From NCBI GenBank assembly GCA_963848475.1, contig CAWKDW010000003.1, positions 310,001 to 374,000 on the forward strand: a DNA stretch of 64,000 bases. The letters are read 5' to 3'. A program made the position numbers and the translations under genes. Source of the DNA: Solirubrobacter sp963848475 (lineage in GTDB: Bacteria > Actinomycetota > Thermoleophilia > Solirubrobacterales > Solirubrobacteraceae). Positions 44,618 to 54,691 of this stretch are shown here, piece by piece (the first letter of the stretch is position 1; every line of letters begins with the position of its first letter). The notes under the pieces are model-generated. The model searched no databases. It had not been told where the DNA came from and saw only the letters and a program-made list of their open reading frames with translations.

Positions 44618-45586
44618 GTGTCCTCGCCGCGAGTCGTCGTCGTCGGATCGATCAACGTCGACCTCGTGGTCGTCGTCGCGTCGCTGCCCGCGGCGGGCGA
44701 GACCGTCGCGGGCGGTCGCTTCGCACGCCACGGAGGCGGCAAGTCGGCCAACCAGGCGGTCGCCGCCGCACGTCTGGGGGCCGGCGTGTCCTTCGTGGGC
44801 GCGGTCGGCGACGACGAGATGGGGAGCGCGGCGCTCGACGAACTGGCCTCGGAGGGCATCGACGTCTCCGCCGTCTCGCGGCTGCCCGAGCCGACCGGCG
44901 TCGCGCTGATCGTGGTCGATGCCGCCGGCGAGAACCAGATCGCGGTCGCCTCCGGCGCCAACGCCGCGCTGGTCGTGGAATCGCTCGACCTGTCCGGGGA
45001 CGGGGTACTGCTGCTCGGTCACGAGGTCTCGGCGGCGGTGGTCTCGACCGCCGCGCGGGCCGCCGCCGAGGCGGGCTGGCCCGTCGTGCTCAACCCCGCC
45101 CCCGCCCGGCCGCTCGTCGACGTCCCGCTCGCGGTCCTGACGCCCAACGCCTCCGAGGCCACGCAGCTGACGGGCGAGACCGACCCGGCGGCGGCCGCGC
45201 GTGCGCTGGTCGAGTCGACGGGCGCGGCCGTGCTCGTCACCCTGGGCGCGGACGGCGCGCTCCTGCTCGAACCGGGCGGCTCACCGGTCCGGCTGCCGGC
45301 CGCGAAGGTCGACGTGGTCGATACGACCGGCGCGGGCGACACCGTCAACGGCGCCCTGGCCGCCGAGTTGGCCGCGGGACGCTCGCTGGCCGACGCCGCC
45401 GCGTTCGCGCTCACCGCCGCCGCGCTCTCGACTCGCCGGGCGGGCGCGCGTGGGGGGATGCCGACGCGCGCGGAGGTGGCCGCCGCGCTGCGCGACAGCG
45501 AGCCGCTCACGCCCGCCGCGCCCTCGCCCCCCGCCGCTCCCTCGCCGCCCGGCGGCTCCACGCCGCCCGTGAACGCGGCCTCCTGA
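44618..45586 (+). CDS. rbsK: Ribokinase (PfkB family)
   Basis: GTG at 44618. PfkB signatures: VVVVGSINVDLVVVVASLP, GGKSANQAVAAARLGAGVSF (signature 1 with ribokinase GGK-x-ANQA), LNPAPARPLVDVPLAVLTPN and VVDTTGAGDTVNGALAAELA (catalytic Asp in the GAGD anion hole). 322 residues, with an unusual Pro/Ser-rich tail of about 25 residues (PAAPSPPAAPSPPGGSTPP). Phosphorylates ribose or a related sugar. No transporter or deaminase genes adjoin. Confidence 0.9.
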   Translation: MSSPRVVVVGSINVDLVVVVASLPAAGETVAGGRFARHGGGKSANQAVAAARLGAGVSFVGAVGDDEMGSAALDELASEGIDVSAVSRLPEPTGVALIVVDAAGENQIAVASGANAALVVESLDLSGDGVLLLGHEVSAAVVSTAARAAAEAGWPVVLNPAPARPLVDVPLAVLTPNASEATQLTGETDPAAAARALVESTGAAVLVTLGADGALLLEPGGSPVRLPAAKVDVVDTTGAGDTVNGALAAELAAGRSLADAAAFALTAAALSTRRAGARGGMPTRAEVAAALRDSEPLTPAAPSPPAAPSPPGGSTPPVNAAS

Positions 45587-45588
45587 CG

Positions 45589-46428
45589 ATGCGCCGCATC
45601 CCCGTTTCACTCACGGCCGCCGGTCTCGCCGCCGGCGCCGGCCTCGCGGCGTGGGCGGCGTGGTTCGAGCCGCGGCGGCTCGTCGTGCGCGAGTCCGAGC
45701 TCGCGCTTCCGCACTGGCCCGCGCGACTCGCGGGCCTGCGCGCCGGCGTCATGTCCGATCTCCACGCCGGCGTCCCCCACGCGGGGCTCGGCGCGATCCG
45801 GCGCGCGGTCGACGAGCTCAACGCGCGCGAGCCGGACGTGCATCTGCTGCTCGGCGACTACCTCGACGCGAGCCAGTTCCTGCGCCGCGATATCGCACCC
45901 GAGCGCGTCGCCGCCGAGCTCGCGCGGCTGCGCGCGCCGCTCGGGACGGTCGCGGTCGTCGGCAACCACGACTGGCGCAGCTCGGGCGACCGGATGTGGC
46001 GCGCGTTGCTCGGCGTCGGGATCACCGTGCTCGAAGATCGCGCGGTCGAGCTGCGGGCGCCCGGCGGGCCGTTCTGGGTCGCCGGTCTCGCCGACCTGCG
46101 TCATCGACGGCCGGACATCGGCGCGGCGCTGCGCGACGTCCCCGGCGACGCGCCCGTCCTGGTGCTCTCGCACGATCCGGACATGTTCCCGGGCGTGCCG
46201 CCACGCGTTTCGCTGACGCTCTCGGGCCACACGCACGGAGGCCAGGTCGCGATCCCGATTCTGCGCCGCCCGATGTTGCCGTCCTACCACGGGGAGCGCT
46301 ACGCGCGCGGGCACGTCGTCGAGCACGGGCGGCACCTGCTCGTCACCAGCGGCGTCGGGACGAGCGGGCTCCCGATCCGCCTGCTCGCCCCGCCCGAGGT
46401 CCTCGTCCTCACCTTGCGTAACCTCTGA
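45589..46428 (+). CDS. Calcineurin-like metallophosphoesterase (YkuE/YaeI type)
   Basis: ATG at 45589, two bases after ribokinase. An N-terminal hydrophobic helix (VSLTAAGLAAGAGLAAWAAW) anchors or exports it. Metal motifs in order: MSDLHAGVPHAG, LLLGDYLDAS, VVGNHDWRSS, LVLSHDPDMFPG and LSGHTHGGQVAIP. 279 residues. YaeI/YkuE members hydrolyse UDP-diacylglucosamine-like or other phosphodiesters near the membrane; substrate here unknown. Confidence 0.88.
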   Translation: MRRIPVSLTAAGLAAGAGLAAWAAWFEPRRLVVRESELALPHWPARLAGLRAGVMSDLHAGVPHAGLGAIRRAVDELNAREPDVHLLLGDYLDASQFLRRDIAPERVAAELARLRAPLGTVAVVGNHDWRSSGDRMWRALLGVGITVLEDRAVELRAPGGPFWVAGLADLRHRRPDIGAALRDVPGDAPVLVLSHDPDMFPGVPPRVSLTLSGHTHGGQVAIPILRRPMLPSYHGERYARGHVVEHGRHLLVTSGVGTSGLPIRLLAPPEVLVLTLRNL

Positions 46429-46451
46429 GTTACGTGTAACCTACAGGTGAC
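46418..46451 (+). promoter_or_regulatory. Twin dyads, probable ArsR operator
   Basis: GTAAC-CTCTGA-GTTAC (46418-46433) and GTAACCT-AC-AGGTGAC (46436-46451, one mismatch) lie directly before the SRPBCC ATG, the first overlapping the phosphoesterase stop. They are placed to control the SRPBCC-ArsR pair. Confidence 0.5.
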
Positions 46452-46874
46452 ATGATCGACTTCATCGAACGCGAGACATTCATCGCCGCGCCGATCGAGC
46501 GCGTCTGGGACATCATCACGCTGCCCGAGCACATCGGCCGCTGGTTCGGCGACGCCGGCGCCGAGCGCGACGGAGACGTCATCCGCATGCGCTGGGAGGA
46601 TCACGGCGAGGCGGAGCTGCGCGTCGTGCGCTCCGAGCCGCCGCACGCCTTCGCATACCGCTGGGACGCGAACGTCGTAGGGATCGGCGACACGCTCGTC
46701 GAGTTCACGCTCGCACCCGAGAACGACGGGACGCGTGTGCGCGTCGTCGAGAGCGGCTTCGCGTCGCTCGCCGCCACCGACACCGTCCGCGAGGAGTTGC
46801 GCGAGGGCAACGTCGGCGGCTGGAAGCACGAGATCGGCGAGCTCGAGCGCTACGCCGCAACCGTGGCGGTGTGA
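46452..46874 (+). CDS. SRPBCC/AHSA1-like protein
   Basis: ATG at 46452. START/Bet v1-type pattern: ERETFIAAPIERVWDIITLP, HIGRWFGDAGAERDGDVIRM, AFAYRWDANVVG, TLVEFTLAPENDGTRVRVVE and EGNVGGWKHEIGELERYAAT. 140 residues. AHSA1-like proteins bind hydrophobic ligands; the common pairing with an ArsR regulator, here with overlapping stop/start, is a recurrent bacterial module of unknown role. Confidence 0.88.
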   Translation: MIDFIERETFIAAPIERVWDIITLPEHIGRWFGDAGAERDGDVIRMRWEDHGEAELRVVRSEPPHAFAYRWDANVVGIGDTLVEFTLAPENDGTRVRVVESGFASLAATDTVREELREGNVGGWKHEIGELERYAATVAV

Positions 46875-47191
46875 CCGAAGAGGTCTTCACGGCGCTCGCG
46901 GATCCGACCCGCCGCCGCGTCCTGGACCTCCTGGCGGAGCACGGCTACGGCACCGCGACCTCGCTGGCCTCCGTGCTCCCCGTCAGTCGCCCCGCGGTGA
47001 TCAAGCACCTGGCCGTCCTCGATCGCGCGGGCCTGGTTTCGGCGCAGCGACATGGTCGCGAGGTGCGCTACGTCGTGCAGTCCGCGCCGCTGCAGGAGAC
47101 CGCGGCGTGGATGGCGCGGCTCGCGGCCACGTGGGACGCGCGGCTGGACGCGATCCGCGCGCTCGCCGAGGGAGACCCTCCGCAGCGTTGA
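46871..47191 (+). CDS. ArsR-family winged-helix regulator
   Basis: GTG at 46871 overlaps the SRPBCC stop (GTGA). Typical ArsR wHTH: VFTALADPTRRRVLDLLAEH, VSRPAVIKHLAVLDRAGLVS and RHGREVRYVVQSAPLQETAA. 106 residues. No metal-binding Cys cluster, so it belongs to the non-metal, AHSA1-linked group. Likely autoregulates via the dyads at 46418-46451. Confidence 0.9.
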   Translation: MTEEVFTALADPTRRRVLDLLAEHGYGTATSLASVLPVSRPAVIKHLAVLDRAGLVSAQRHGREVRYVVQSAPLQETAAWMARLAATWDARLDAIRALAEGDPPQR

Positions 47192-47366
47192 CACACCTTC
47201 GAGCGAGGCCAGAGGTACAAGGCCGGTGACCTGTACGGCAGCCTCGGCGCCTGCTTCGCGGGCCGCCGGCACACGGGCGGGACGAACGAATACCTCGCGC
47301 GGGTGCGGCAGATCCTGGCCCTACGGACTTGGCGAACCGCCGATCTTCGGAACACTCGTGGGTTAT
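47192..47366 (+). pseudogene. Relic: C-terminal fragment of a secreted wall-active-type protein
   Basis: The frame following the ArsR stop reads HTFERGQRYKAGDLYGSLGA, CFAGRRHTGGTNEYLARVRQ and ILALRTWRT before a stop. There is no start codon or ribosome site. From memory this resembles the C-terminal repeat of actinobacterial secreted lysozyme/transglycosylase-type proteins (pattern GDLYGSLGAWFSGRWY...YIARV). Probably what is left after deletion of the rest of a gene. Low certainty on family. Confidence 0.4.
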
Positions 47367-48648
47367 GAACGCATTCCGTCGGCTGTGGTTCGCCGCCCTG
47401 CTGCTCGCCGCGCTCGTCCTGGCCGCCCCGGCGCAGGCGGCCAAGCCACCTGTGCCCGACGGCAGCAAGCCGCTCTCCGCCGGTCATGTCCCGGGTGAGT
47501 GCACCGCGGCCGACGTCGGCGCCAACAGCTACGGCCCGACGCTCGGCTACTACTGGGACACCGAGGTCGACCAGTGGGTGAGCGCGCCGCGCTGCTATCC
47601 GCGCTGGGGCAACCTGCAGTCGTCGGGCAGCAAGCTCGTGAACGCCGGAGCGAGCATGACGGTCACCGCGATCCCCACCGACGGCTCGAACTCCGCGGAC
47701 TACGCGCCGGAGACGAAGTCGATCAACTGGACGTACGGTTCCGCCAAGCGCGTGTCGGGCTGCGGCAACGCCGACCTCAGCTGCACGGTCATCCCGGCGA
47801 GGAAGGCGACCGAGACCTATCAGTGGGTCGAGGTCCACGTGACGATGCCGCGGACGTTCTTCGTGGACTCGCCGGGCTCCAACTGCGCGGGCCTGCACCT
47901 GTGCGCGGGCTTCACCACCAACGCGTGGGCGTTCGCCGGCGTCAAGCCGGAGCGCTCCACGCCGTCGACGATCACGGGTCGCGTGGTCGACCGCGACGGC
48001 GACGCGATGCCGGGCGTGAAGATCAACGCGTCGGGCCCATCGTCGGGCAGCGGCGCGACCGACGCCGAGGGGCGCTACGAGGTCAAGGTCAAGAAGGTCG
48101 GCAAGTACGAGGTCAAGGCCTCCAACGGCTCTGGCGTGTTCTCACCCAAGCCGGCGAAGGTGCGGGTCCGCAAGTCGAGTGCGGCGACCGCGAACTTCAA
48201 GCAGGTGGGCTGCTCGAACAAGGCCAAGGCCGCCAAGGCACATCTGTTCCACTACACGGGCGCCAGCGCGGCGTCCGGCAGCGTGAGCTGGGACGAGTGC
48301 AGCCAGGGCATCTCGGCCACCTGGACCCGAAGCGTCCCATGTACCGACCGTTCCGGCGCTCCGGCCGCGCCGGTGACGGTCACCGCCTCGTGGGGTGAGG
48401 AGCTCAAGCCGCCGATCAAGGTGGCGTCGACCAGCACCGGGCGGCTGTTCGCGTCGCCGTCGCGACTGAGCCGCGCCGTCACGGTCGCCGGCCAAGCTCC
48501 AGACGAGACGTTCTACACGCTCGTCAAACTGGGACCCGGGTCCATCCGCGGGTCGGCGATGCGGTTCGGGGTGCTGGCCGATGTCGGGAGCTCGAAGCGG
48601 ATCTGCCATCTCGACATCGATGTGGAGACCCTCTTCACCGACGACTGA
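47365..48648 (+). CDS. Secreted protein with carboxypeptidase-regulatory-like domain
   Basis: ATG at 47365 gives signal peptide MNAFRRLWFAALLLAALVLA (...AQAA). Residues about 30-190 are a Cys-containing extracytoplasmic domain (GECTAADVGANSYGPTLGYY, GCGNADLSCTVIPAR, NCAGLHLCAGFTTNAW). Residues about 200-275 form a CarboxypepD_reg-like beta sandwich: STITGRVVDRDGDAMPGVKI, GATDAEGRYEVKVKKVGKYE. The C-terminal part has two more Cys pairs and no known family. 427 residues. Function unknown; disulfide-stabilised secreted or surface protein. Convergent with the LRR gene, one base apart. Confidence 0.75.
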   Translation: MNAFRRLWFAALLLAALVLAAPAQAAKPPVPDGSKPLSAGHVPGECTAADVGANSYGPTLGYYWDTEVDQWVSAPRCYPRWGNLQSSGSKLVNAGASMTVTAIPTDGSNSADYAPETKSINWTYGSAKRVSGCGNADLSCTVIPARKATETYQWVEVHVTMPRTFFVDSPGSNCAGLHLCAGFTTNAWAFAGVKPERSTPSTITGRVVDRDGDAMPGVKINASGPSSGSGATDAEGRYEVKVKKVGKYEVKASNGSGVFSPKPAKVRVRKSSAATANFKQVGCSNKAKAAKAHLFHYTGASAASGSVSWDECSQGISATWTRSVPCTDRSGAPAAPVTVTASWGEELKPPIKVASTSTGRLFASPSRLSRAVTVAGQAPDETFYTLVKLGPGSIRGSAMRFGVLADVGSSKRICHLDIDVETLFTDD

Positions 48649-48649
48649 C

Positions 48650-49230
48650 TCAGTCGACAAGCACGACGCAACCCCGCTCGCGGAGGCCGGGCGGGGGTTG
48701 CAGCGGGTAATCGAAGTCGTTCCAGCGCAGGTCGAGCTTCTCCAGGCGCGGGAGCTCGGCGAGCCAGTCCGGGACGCTCGTCAGGCCGTTCGCGCGCAGG
48801 TCGAGGACGCGCAGCTCACGCAAGGCGCGCACCGACTCGGGCACCTCGGTCAGCGCGTTCGTCCGCAGGTGCAGCTCGCGCAACGCGGGCAGGGGCGGCA
48901 GCGCGATCGACGGTGAGGCCGAGATCGAGCAGCCGCAGCTCGATCAGCTCCGGCAGCTCGCCGAGCGCCACCGACCGCAGCGGGTTCTCGCTCACGTTCA
49001 GATACGTCAACGAGCGCCGGCAGCGGCGGCAGCGTCGTGAGCGCGTTGTCGTGCAGATAGAGGATCTCGAGCCGCGTCAGCGCGGAGAGATCCGGGACCG
49101 ATGTCAGCGCGTTGTGGCCCAGGTCGAGCGTCCGCAGGTTCGTCAGCTGCCCGAACCACGCGGGCACCGACGCGATCCCGAGCTCACAGACGTACAGCCG
49201 CTCCAGCTCGTGGTCGGGCTCCGCCGGGAG
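48650..49230 (-). CDS. Leucine-rich repeat protein, frame-broken
   Basis: About eight 23-residue LRRs: LTNLRTLDLGHNALTSVPDL, LTRLEILYLHDNALTTLPPL, LTYLNVSENPLRSVALGELP, LRELHLRTNALTEVPESVRA, LRELRVLDLRANGLTSVPDW and LPRLEKLDLRWNDFDYPLQP. Two frame changes (about 49010 and 48905) divide them. Coding character reaches back to about 49230 (ELERLYVCELGIASVPAWFG) without a good start codon; GTG at 49167 is the first usable one. No signal peptide is seen. Intracellular-type LRRs bind proteins; partner may be the 573-residue product encoded just upstream. Confidence 0.7.
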
Positions 49231-49235
49231 CCCCC

Positions 49236-50957
49236 TCAGCCGTCGTACAGCCCCTCCAGCGCCAGGATCCGGCGCATGATCGCCACCGAGGACGCGTAGG
49301 TCGAGTCCATCCCGTAGTACGAGAGGCCGCGCGCGCCGAGCGTGCGCGCCTGCGTGTACGGCGTGTCAGAGGCGTAGTGGATGATCCCGAGGTCGATCGG
49401 CAGCTTGGCGAAGTTGACCGCCTCGCCCTGCGGGTAGCGGTCGGCGTCGGCGATCTCGTAGACCGCGTTGCAGAACGGACCGGCCTCCATCTCGACCACC
49501 GTGTAGGCCTCGCGGTAGTAGAAGTCGAGGTAGTTGCGGTTCTGCAGGAAGGTCGACTTGACCGTCACGGCACGCTGGTTGTCGAGGCCGGAGCCGAAGA
49601 CCAGATAGGGCGCGATGTCGTCGAAGGAGAACGCGTTGTCGAGCCAGTAGGTCGAGCCCGAATGCTCGTCGTGGATGACGCCGCTGATCAGGACGTCGCC
49701 GACGTCGGCGTTCAGCGTCGCGGCCTTGCCGAGCACGTAGACGCCGCGCAGCGTGTCGTGCGCGGTCGTGATCTCGCGAAGAATGTTGTAGGCCGCGAGC
49801 CCGAGCGGGTACTCGATGTTGACGACCACGCCCGGCGAGCGGGCGAGCCGCTCGGCGTCGATCGGCCCGAGCCGGGAGTCCAGCCCGGCCGGGTCGAGCT
49901 TCGCGAGCTCCATGACCTGCGTGCTGACGCGCAGGCCGCTGCGCGAGGAGAGGTGCGTGACGCCGAGTTCGCGCTCGTGCTGGCGGCGCTTGTGCCACGC
50001 CTCGCCGTCCTCGGGCTGCATCTCCCAGTACAGCCGCGCGCCGTAGTAGAGGAAGTTCTCCCACGACCCTTCGGTGCGCCCGGTCCGGAAGCGCTCGAGC
50101 TCCTCGATCAGGTAGTCCGGACCCCGTTCCTCGACGAAGTCCACGATCGCGTCCTCGCTCGCCCCGGCCTTGGTGGTGACCAGGTTCACGAGCGAGTGCA
50201 GGTTCGAGGAGACGAAGTAGATCGGGCGGTCGGAGAGCCCCTGATCGGTCAGCGCGGCGCGTACCGGCGCCCACCACCGGCGCGTCAGCCGCGCGTAGCC
50301 GGATTGGGAGCCGCCGAGCATGCGCAGCCGCAGGCTCAGCTTGCGCTCGCGCACCTCGTTCACGAAGCCACCGAGCCCAGCGGCCCAGGACTCGCGCATG
50401 CGCGACCAGTCCTCCTCGGTGCCACCGACCCGCTCGGCGAGGTCGAGCGGCTCGGGATCGGGTGGCAGATCGGCCGCCCGCAGGAGCGCGTGCAGCTTGT
50501 TCCACTCCAACTGGTAGGCGACGAGCGTCGGGATCGCGTCGTCGAGATCCGAGGTCGAAGCGAGCAGCACGGCGAGCGTCCCCTTGCCCGAGTCGTACCA
50601 ACGGCGCCGGCGCGCGGGCGCCTCCACAGCCTCCCAGTCCTCGATCCGCCCGATGCCGGCGCGCGAGAACGCCTCCGACTCCTGGCCGACGACGATCACC
50701 TTCGCCTTCCAGATCGACGCCGGCAGCCGCCGTAGCGCGTAGAGGAAGGCGCCGAGGTCGGGCGTCTCCATGTCGTGCGCGAGCGAGTGCAGGCTGGAGC
50801 CCATCTGCGCGTGCGAGGGCTCGAGCACCCGCAGCAGCGTCTCCCCCGACGAACGCAACAGGGTCGTGTACGTCCGGTGGTAGAGCTCGACCTCGTCAGA
50901 GGCCTGGCGCAGTGTCGTGCCCGAGACGGGCGGAACGCGCAGGCGTGGGACTGCCAT
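49236..50957 (-). CDS. Conserved unknown protein, 573 aa, possible phosphorylase-like C-terminus
   Basis: ATG at 50957, frame intact. No signal peptide. The first half is helical and rich in Trp/Arg (RIEDWEAVEAPARRRRWYDS, LVAYQLEWNKLHALLRAADL). The second half has GVYVLGKAATLNADVGDVLI, SGVIHDEHSGSTYWLDNAFS and YTVVEMEAGPFCNAVYEIAD; the VEMEAGP segment recalls the ligand-binding loop of nucleoside phosphorylases (xMExxA). I cannot name the family with confidence. Directly upstream of the LRR gene on the same strand (about 6 bases), so probably an operon. Confidence 0.65.
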   Translation of the reverse strand: MAVPRLRVPPVSGTTLRQASDEVELYHRTYTTLLRSSGETLLRVLEPSHAQMGSSLHSLAHDMETPDLGAFLYALRRLPASIWKAKVIVVGQESEAFSRAGIGRIEDWEAVEAPARRRRWYDSGKGTLAVLLASTSDLDDAIPTLVAYQLEWNKLHALLRAADLPPDPEPLDLAERVGGTEEDWSRMRESWAAGLGGFVNEVRERKLSLRLRMLGGSQSGYARLTRRWWAPVRAALTDQGLSDRPIYFVSSNLHSLVNLVTTKAGASEDAIVDFVEERGPDYLIEELERFRTGRTEGSWENFLYYGARLYWEMQPEDGEAWHKRRQHERELGVTHLSSRSGLRVSTQVMELAKLDPAGLDSRLGPIDAERLARSPGVVVNIEYPLGLAAYNILREITTAHDTLRGVYVLGKAATLNADVGDVLISGVIHDEHSGSTYWLDNAFSFDDIAPYLVFGSGLDNQRAVTVKSTFLQNRNYLDFYYREAYTVVEMEAGPFCNAVYEIADADRYPQGEAVNFAKLPIDLGIIHYASDTPYTQARTLGARGLSYYGMDSTYASSVAIMRRILALEGLYDG

Positions 50958-51008
50958 GAGTTGACGCTAGCGCACGACCGGCGAGTCCGGTGAAGCGGCC
51001 GTGACCGC

Positions 51009-52370
51009 TCAGGTGGCCAACGGCCAACCTCGGCGCCCCCAAGCGCCGACCCCGCCGTCGACGACGTGGAGGACGTGGCGGCCGCCGAAGCGCTGGACGA
51101 GGCTTGCCCCGACCGCCGCGCGCTGGCCCGAGGCGCAGATCACGGCGATCGGTCGCGCCGGATCGAGGCCCTCGGGAACGGCGTCGATGTGGTGGTAGGG
51201 CGCGAAGCTCGAGCCCGGGATGTGGCCGGCCTCCCATTCGTCGCGCTCGCGCACGTCGAGGATCTGGACGGAGCCGGCACGCTCGTGCAGCTCGGGCACG
51301 GTGATCCGCTCGATCGACTCGACCGGCAGCCGCTCCTCGCGCCAGCTGGTCATCCCGCCCGCAAGGTAGCCCGCGATCCGCCCGACGCCGATGGCGGCGG
51401 CAAGCTCGGCGGCGTGGAACGCGTCGACGTCGTCGCGACCGACCAGCACGACCTCCTGGTCAGGGCCGGCGATCCACGCCAGCCGCGTGCCGAAGCCCGA
51501 CTGCAGGATCGTGTTGCAGATCGCGCCGGGGATGTGCGCGTCGTCGAACTGCTGTGCGGTGCGGACGTCGATCACGGGCACGCTCAGCTGCTCCACCTGG
51601 CGCGGCGTGAGCGGCTCGATGTCGATCGGGCGCCGCTGCAGCGGGCCACGGTTGATCGCCACGATCGCCTGGAAGTTCGGCGGCTGCGGGCGCAGGTTGG
51701 CGGTCGAGCGGGCGACGAACTCGTCCACGCTCTCGACGCCGAGCAGCTCGTTGTGGCGGCGCTCGTAGCCGATCGTCGAACTGACCTTGAGGTCGATCGA
51801 GGGCCCGCCGCACAGCGAGCCACCGAGATGGCCGGGCCAGACCTCGACGTCGTCGCCCAGCGCGAGCAGCTTCGTGCGCAGCGAGTGGAAGATGTCGCGC
51901 GCGCCGTCCTCCTTCTCGACCGCGAGATCGGGCCGCGCGATGTCTCCGACGAACAGCGAGTCGCCGGTGAGGATCGCCCATGGCTCCGGTCCACGGGCGC
52001 GATCGACGAGCGCGAACGCGGTGTGCTCGGGCCGGTGACCGGGAGTGTGAACCGCCCGCACGACGACGTTGCCGAGTTCGAGCTCCCAGCCGTCCTCGAA
52101 CGGCTCATGCTCGTACTCGGCGGCGGCGAGCGCGTGGACGTGGATGCGTGCCCCGGTCGCCGCCGCGAGCCGCCCGTGGCCCGAGACGTGATCGGCGTGG
52201 TTGTGGGTCTCGAGGATGTGCTCGATCGAGACGCCGAGGTAGCGCGCGAGCCGCAGGTACTCGCCAATGTCCAGCCGAGGGTCGATCACGGCCGCGACGC
52301 CCGCTTCGTCGTCGCCGACGAGGTAGGAGGCGCAGCCGAGGTCCTCATGCGCGATCTGACGGAAGATCAC
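51009..52370 (-). CDS. Metallo-beta-lactamase-fold persulfide dioxygenase-like protein with two rhodanese domains
   Basis: GTG at 52370 (VIFRQIAHEDLGCASYLVGD). MBL domain 1-240: HILETHNHADHVSGHGRLAA, VHTPGHRPEHTAFALVDRA, LTGDSLFVGDIARPDLAVE and WPGHLGGSLCGGPS, the ETHE1/Blh pattern. Rhodanese 1 (about 255-345) has VIDVRTAQQFDDAHIPGAIC but its loop is VVLVGRDD without Cys, so it is inactive. Rhodanese 2 (about 360-450) has LDVRERDEWEAGHIPGSSF and active Cys in AVICASGQRA. 453 residues. Predicted to oxidise glutathione- or thiol-persulfide and pass sulfane sulfur. Divergent from the ClpE-like gene by 65 bases. Confidence 0.88.
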   Translation of the reverse strand: MIFRQIAHEDLGCASYLVGDDEAGVAAVIDPRLDIGEYLRLARYLGVSIEHILETHNHADHVSGHGRLAAATGARIHVHALAAAEYEHEPFEDGWELELGNVVVRAVHTPGHRPEHTAFALVDRARGPEPWAILTGDSLFVGDIARPDLAVEKEDGARDIFHSLRTKLLALGDDVEVWPGHLGGSLCGGPSIDLKVSSTIGYERRHNELLGVESVDEFVARSTANLRPQPPNFQAIVAINRGPLQRRPIDIEPLTPRQVEQLSVPVIDVRTAQQFDDAHIPGAICNTILQSGFGTRLAWIAGPDQEVVLVGRDDVDAFHAAELAAAIGVGRIAGYLAGGMTSWREERLPVESIERITVPELHERAGSVQILDVRERDEWEAGHIPGSSFAPYHHIDAVPEGLDPARPIAVICASGQRAAVGASLVQRFGGRHVLHVVDGGVGAWGRRGWPLAT

Positions 52371-52422
52371 ACCGGGCAATCTACCGTGCCCGTGATCACA
52401 TTGCGCATGCAACCATGTTGCT

Positions 52423-52435
52423 AATCTCAGTCCTC

Positions 52436-52447
<12 letters not shown>
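52423..52447. promoter_or_regulatory. Perfect 10-bp dyad over the ClpE-like start
   Basis: AATCTCAGTC-CTCGT-GACTGAGATT, exact inverted repeat with a 5-base spacer, includes the GTG start codon. A second small dyad GCAAC-CAT-GTTGC sits at 52409-52421. The spacing differs from CIRCE and HAIR, so the regulator is not identified; a redox or heat-shock repressor is possible. Confidence 0.6.
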
Positions 52448-54439
<1,992 letters not shown>

Positions 54440-54465
54440 CAAGAGCCGGCTCAGAGCGCGGCGGT

Positions 54466-54513
54466 GCGCCGACCCCGGTGGGCTGGAGAGCTTCCGCCTG
54501 CCGGGGTCGGCGC
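54466..54513. terminator. 13-bp hairpin after the ClpE-like gene
   Basis: GCGCCGACCCCGG (54466-54478) and its exact complement (54501-54513) flank 22 bases, beginning 27 bases after the stop. Likely terminator or transcript-stabilising stem. Confidence 0.5.
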
Positions 54514-54539
54514 CTGCCGTCGTCGCCGCGACGCCTGGA

Positions 54540-54691
54540 GGCAGTCAAGCGGGCATCGCCGCAACATCCTCAAGACGGCCTACCGCGAGATCGGCATCGG
54601 CATCCGCCTCGGCGTGCCGACCGACGCCGGCGTCGGCGCGACGTTCACCAACGAGTTCGGCGTCAAGCTCCGAGCCGCTACGAGGGCCTGA
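54540..54691 (+). pseudogene. Relic: C-terminal fragment of a CAP (SCP/PR-1) domain
   Basis: An open frame reads SSGHRRNILKTAYREIGIGI then RLGVPTDAGVGATFTNEFGV and KLRAATRA before the stop at 54691. This matches the end of bacterial CAP domains (SPGHRANIL...REIGIG...GxxxTxxFG). The N-terminal two thirds and the signal peptide are absent and no start is seen. Its end overlaps the 3' end of the convergent DUF1707 gene by 14 bases. Confidence 0.6.
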
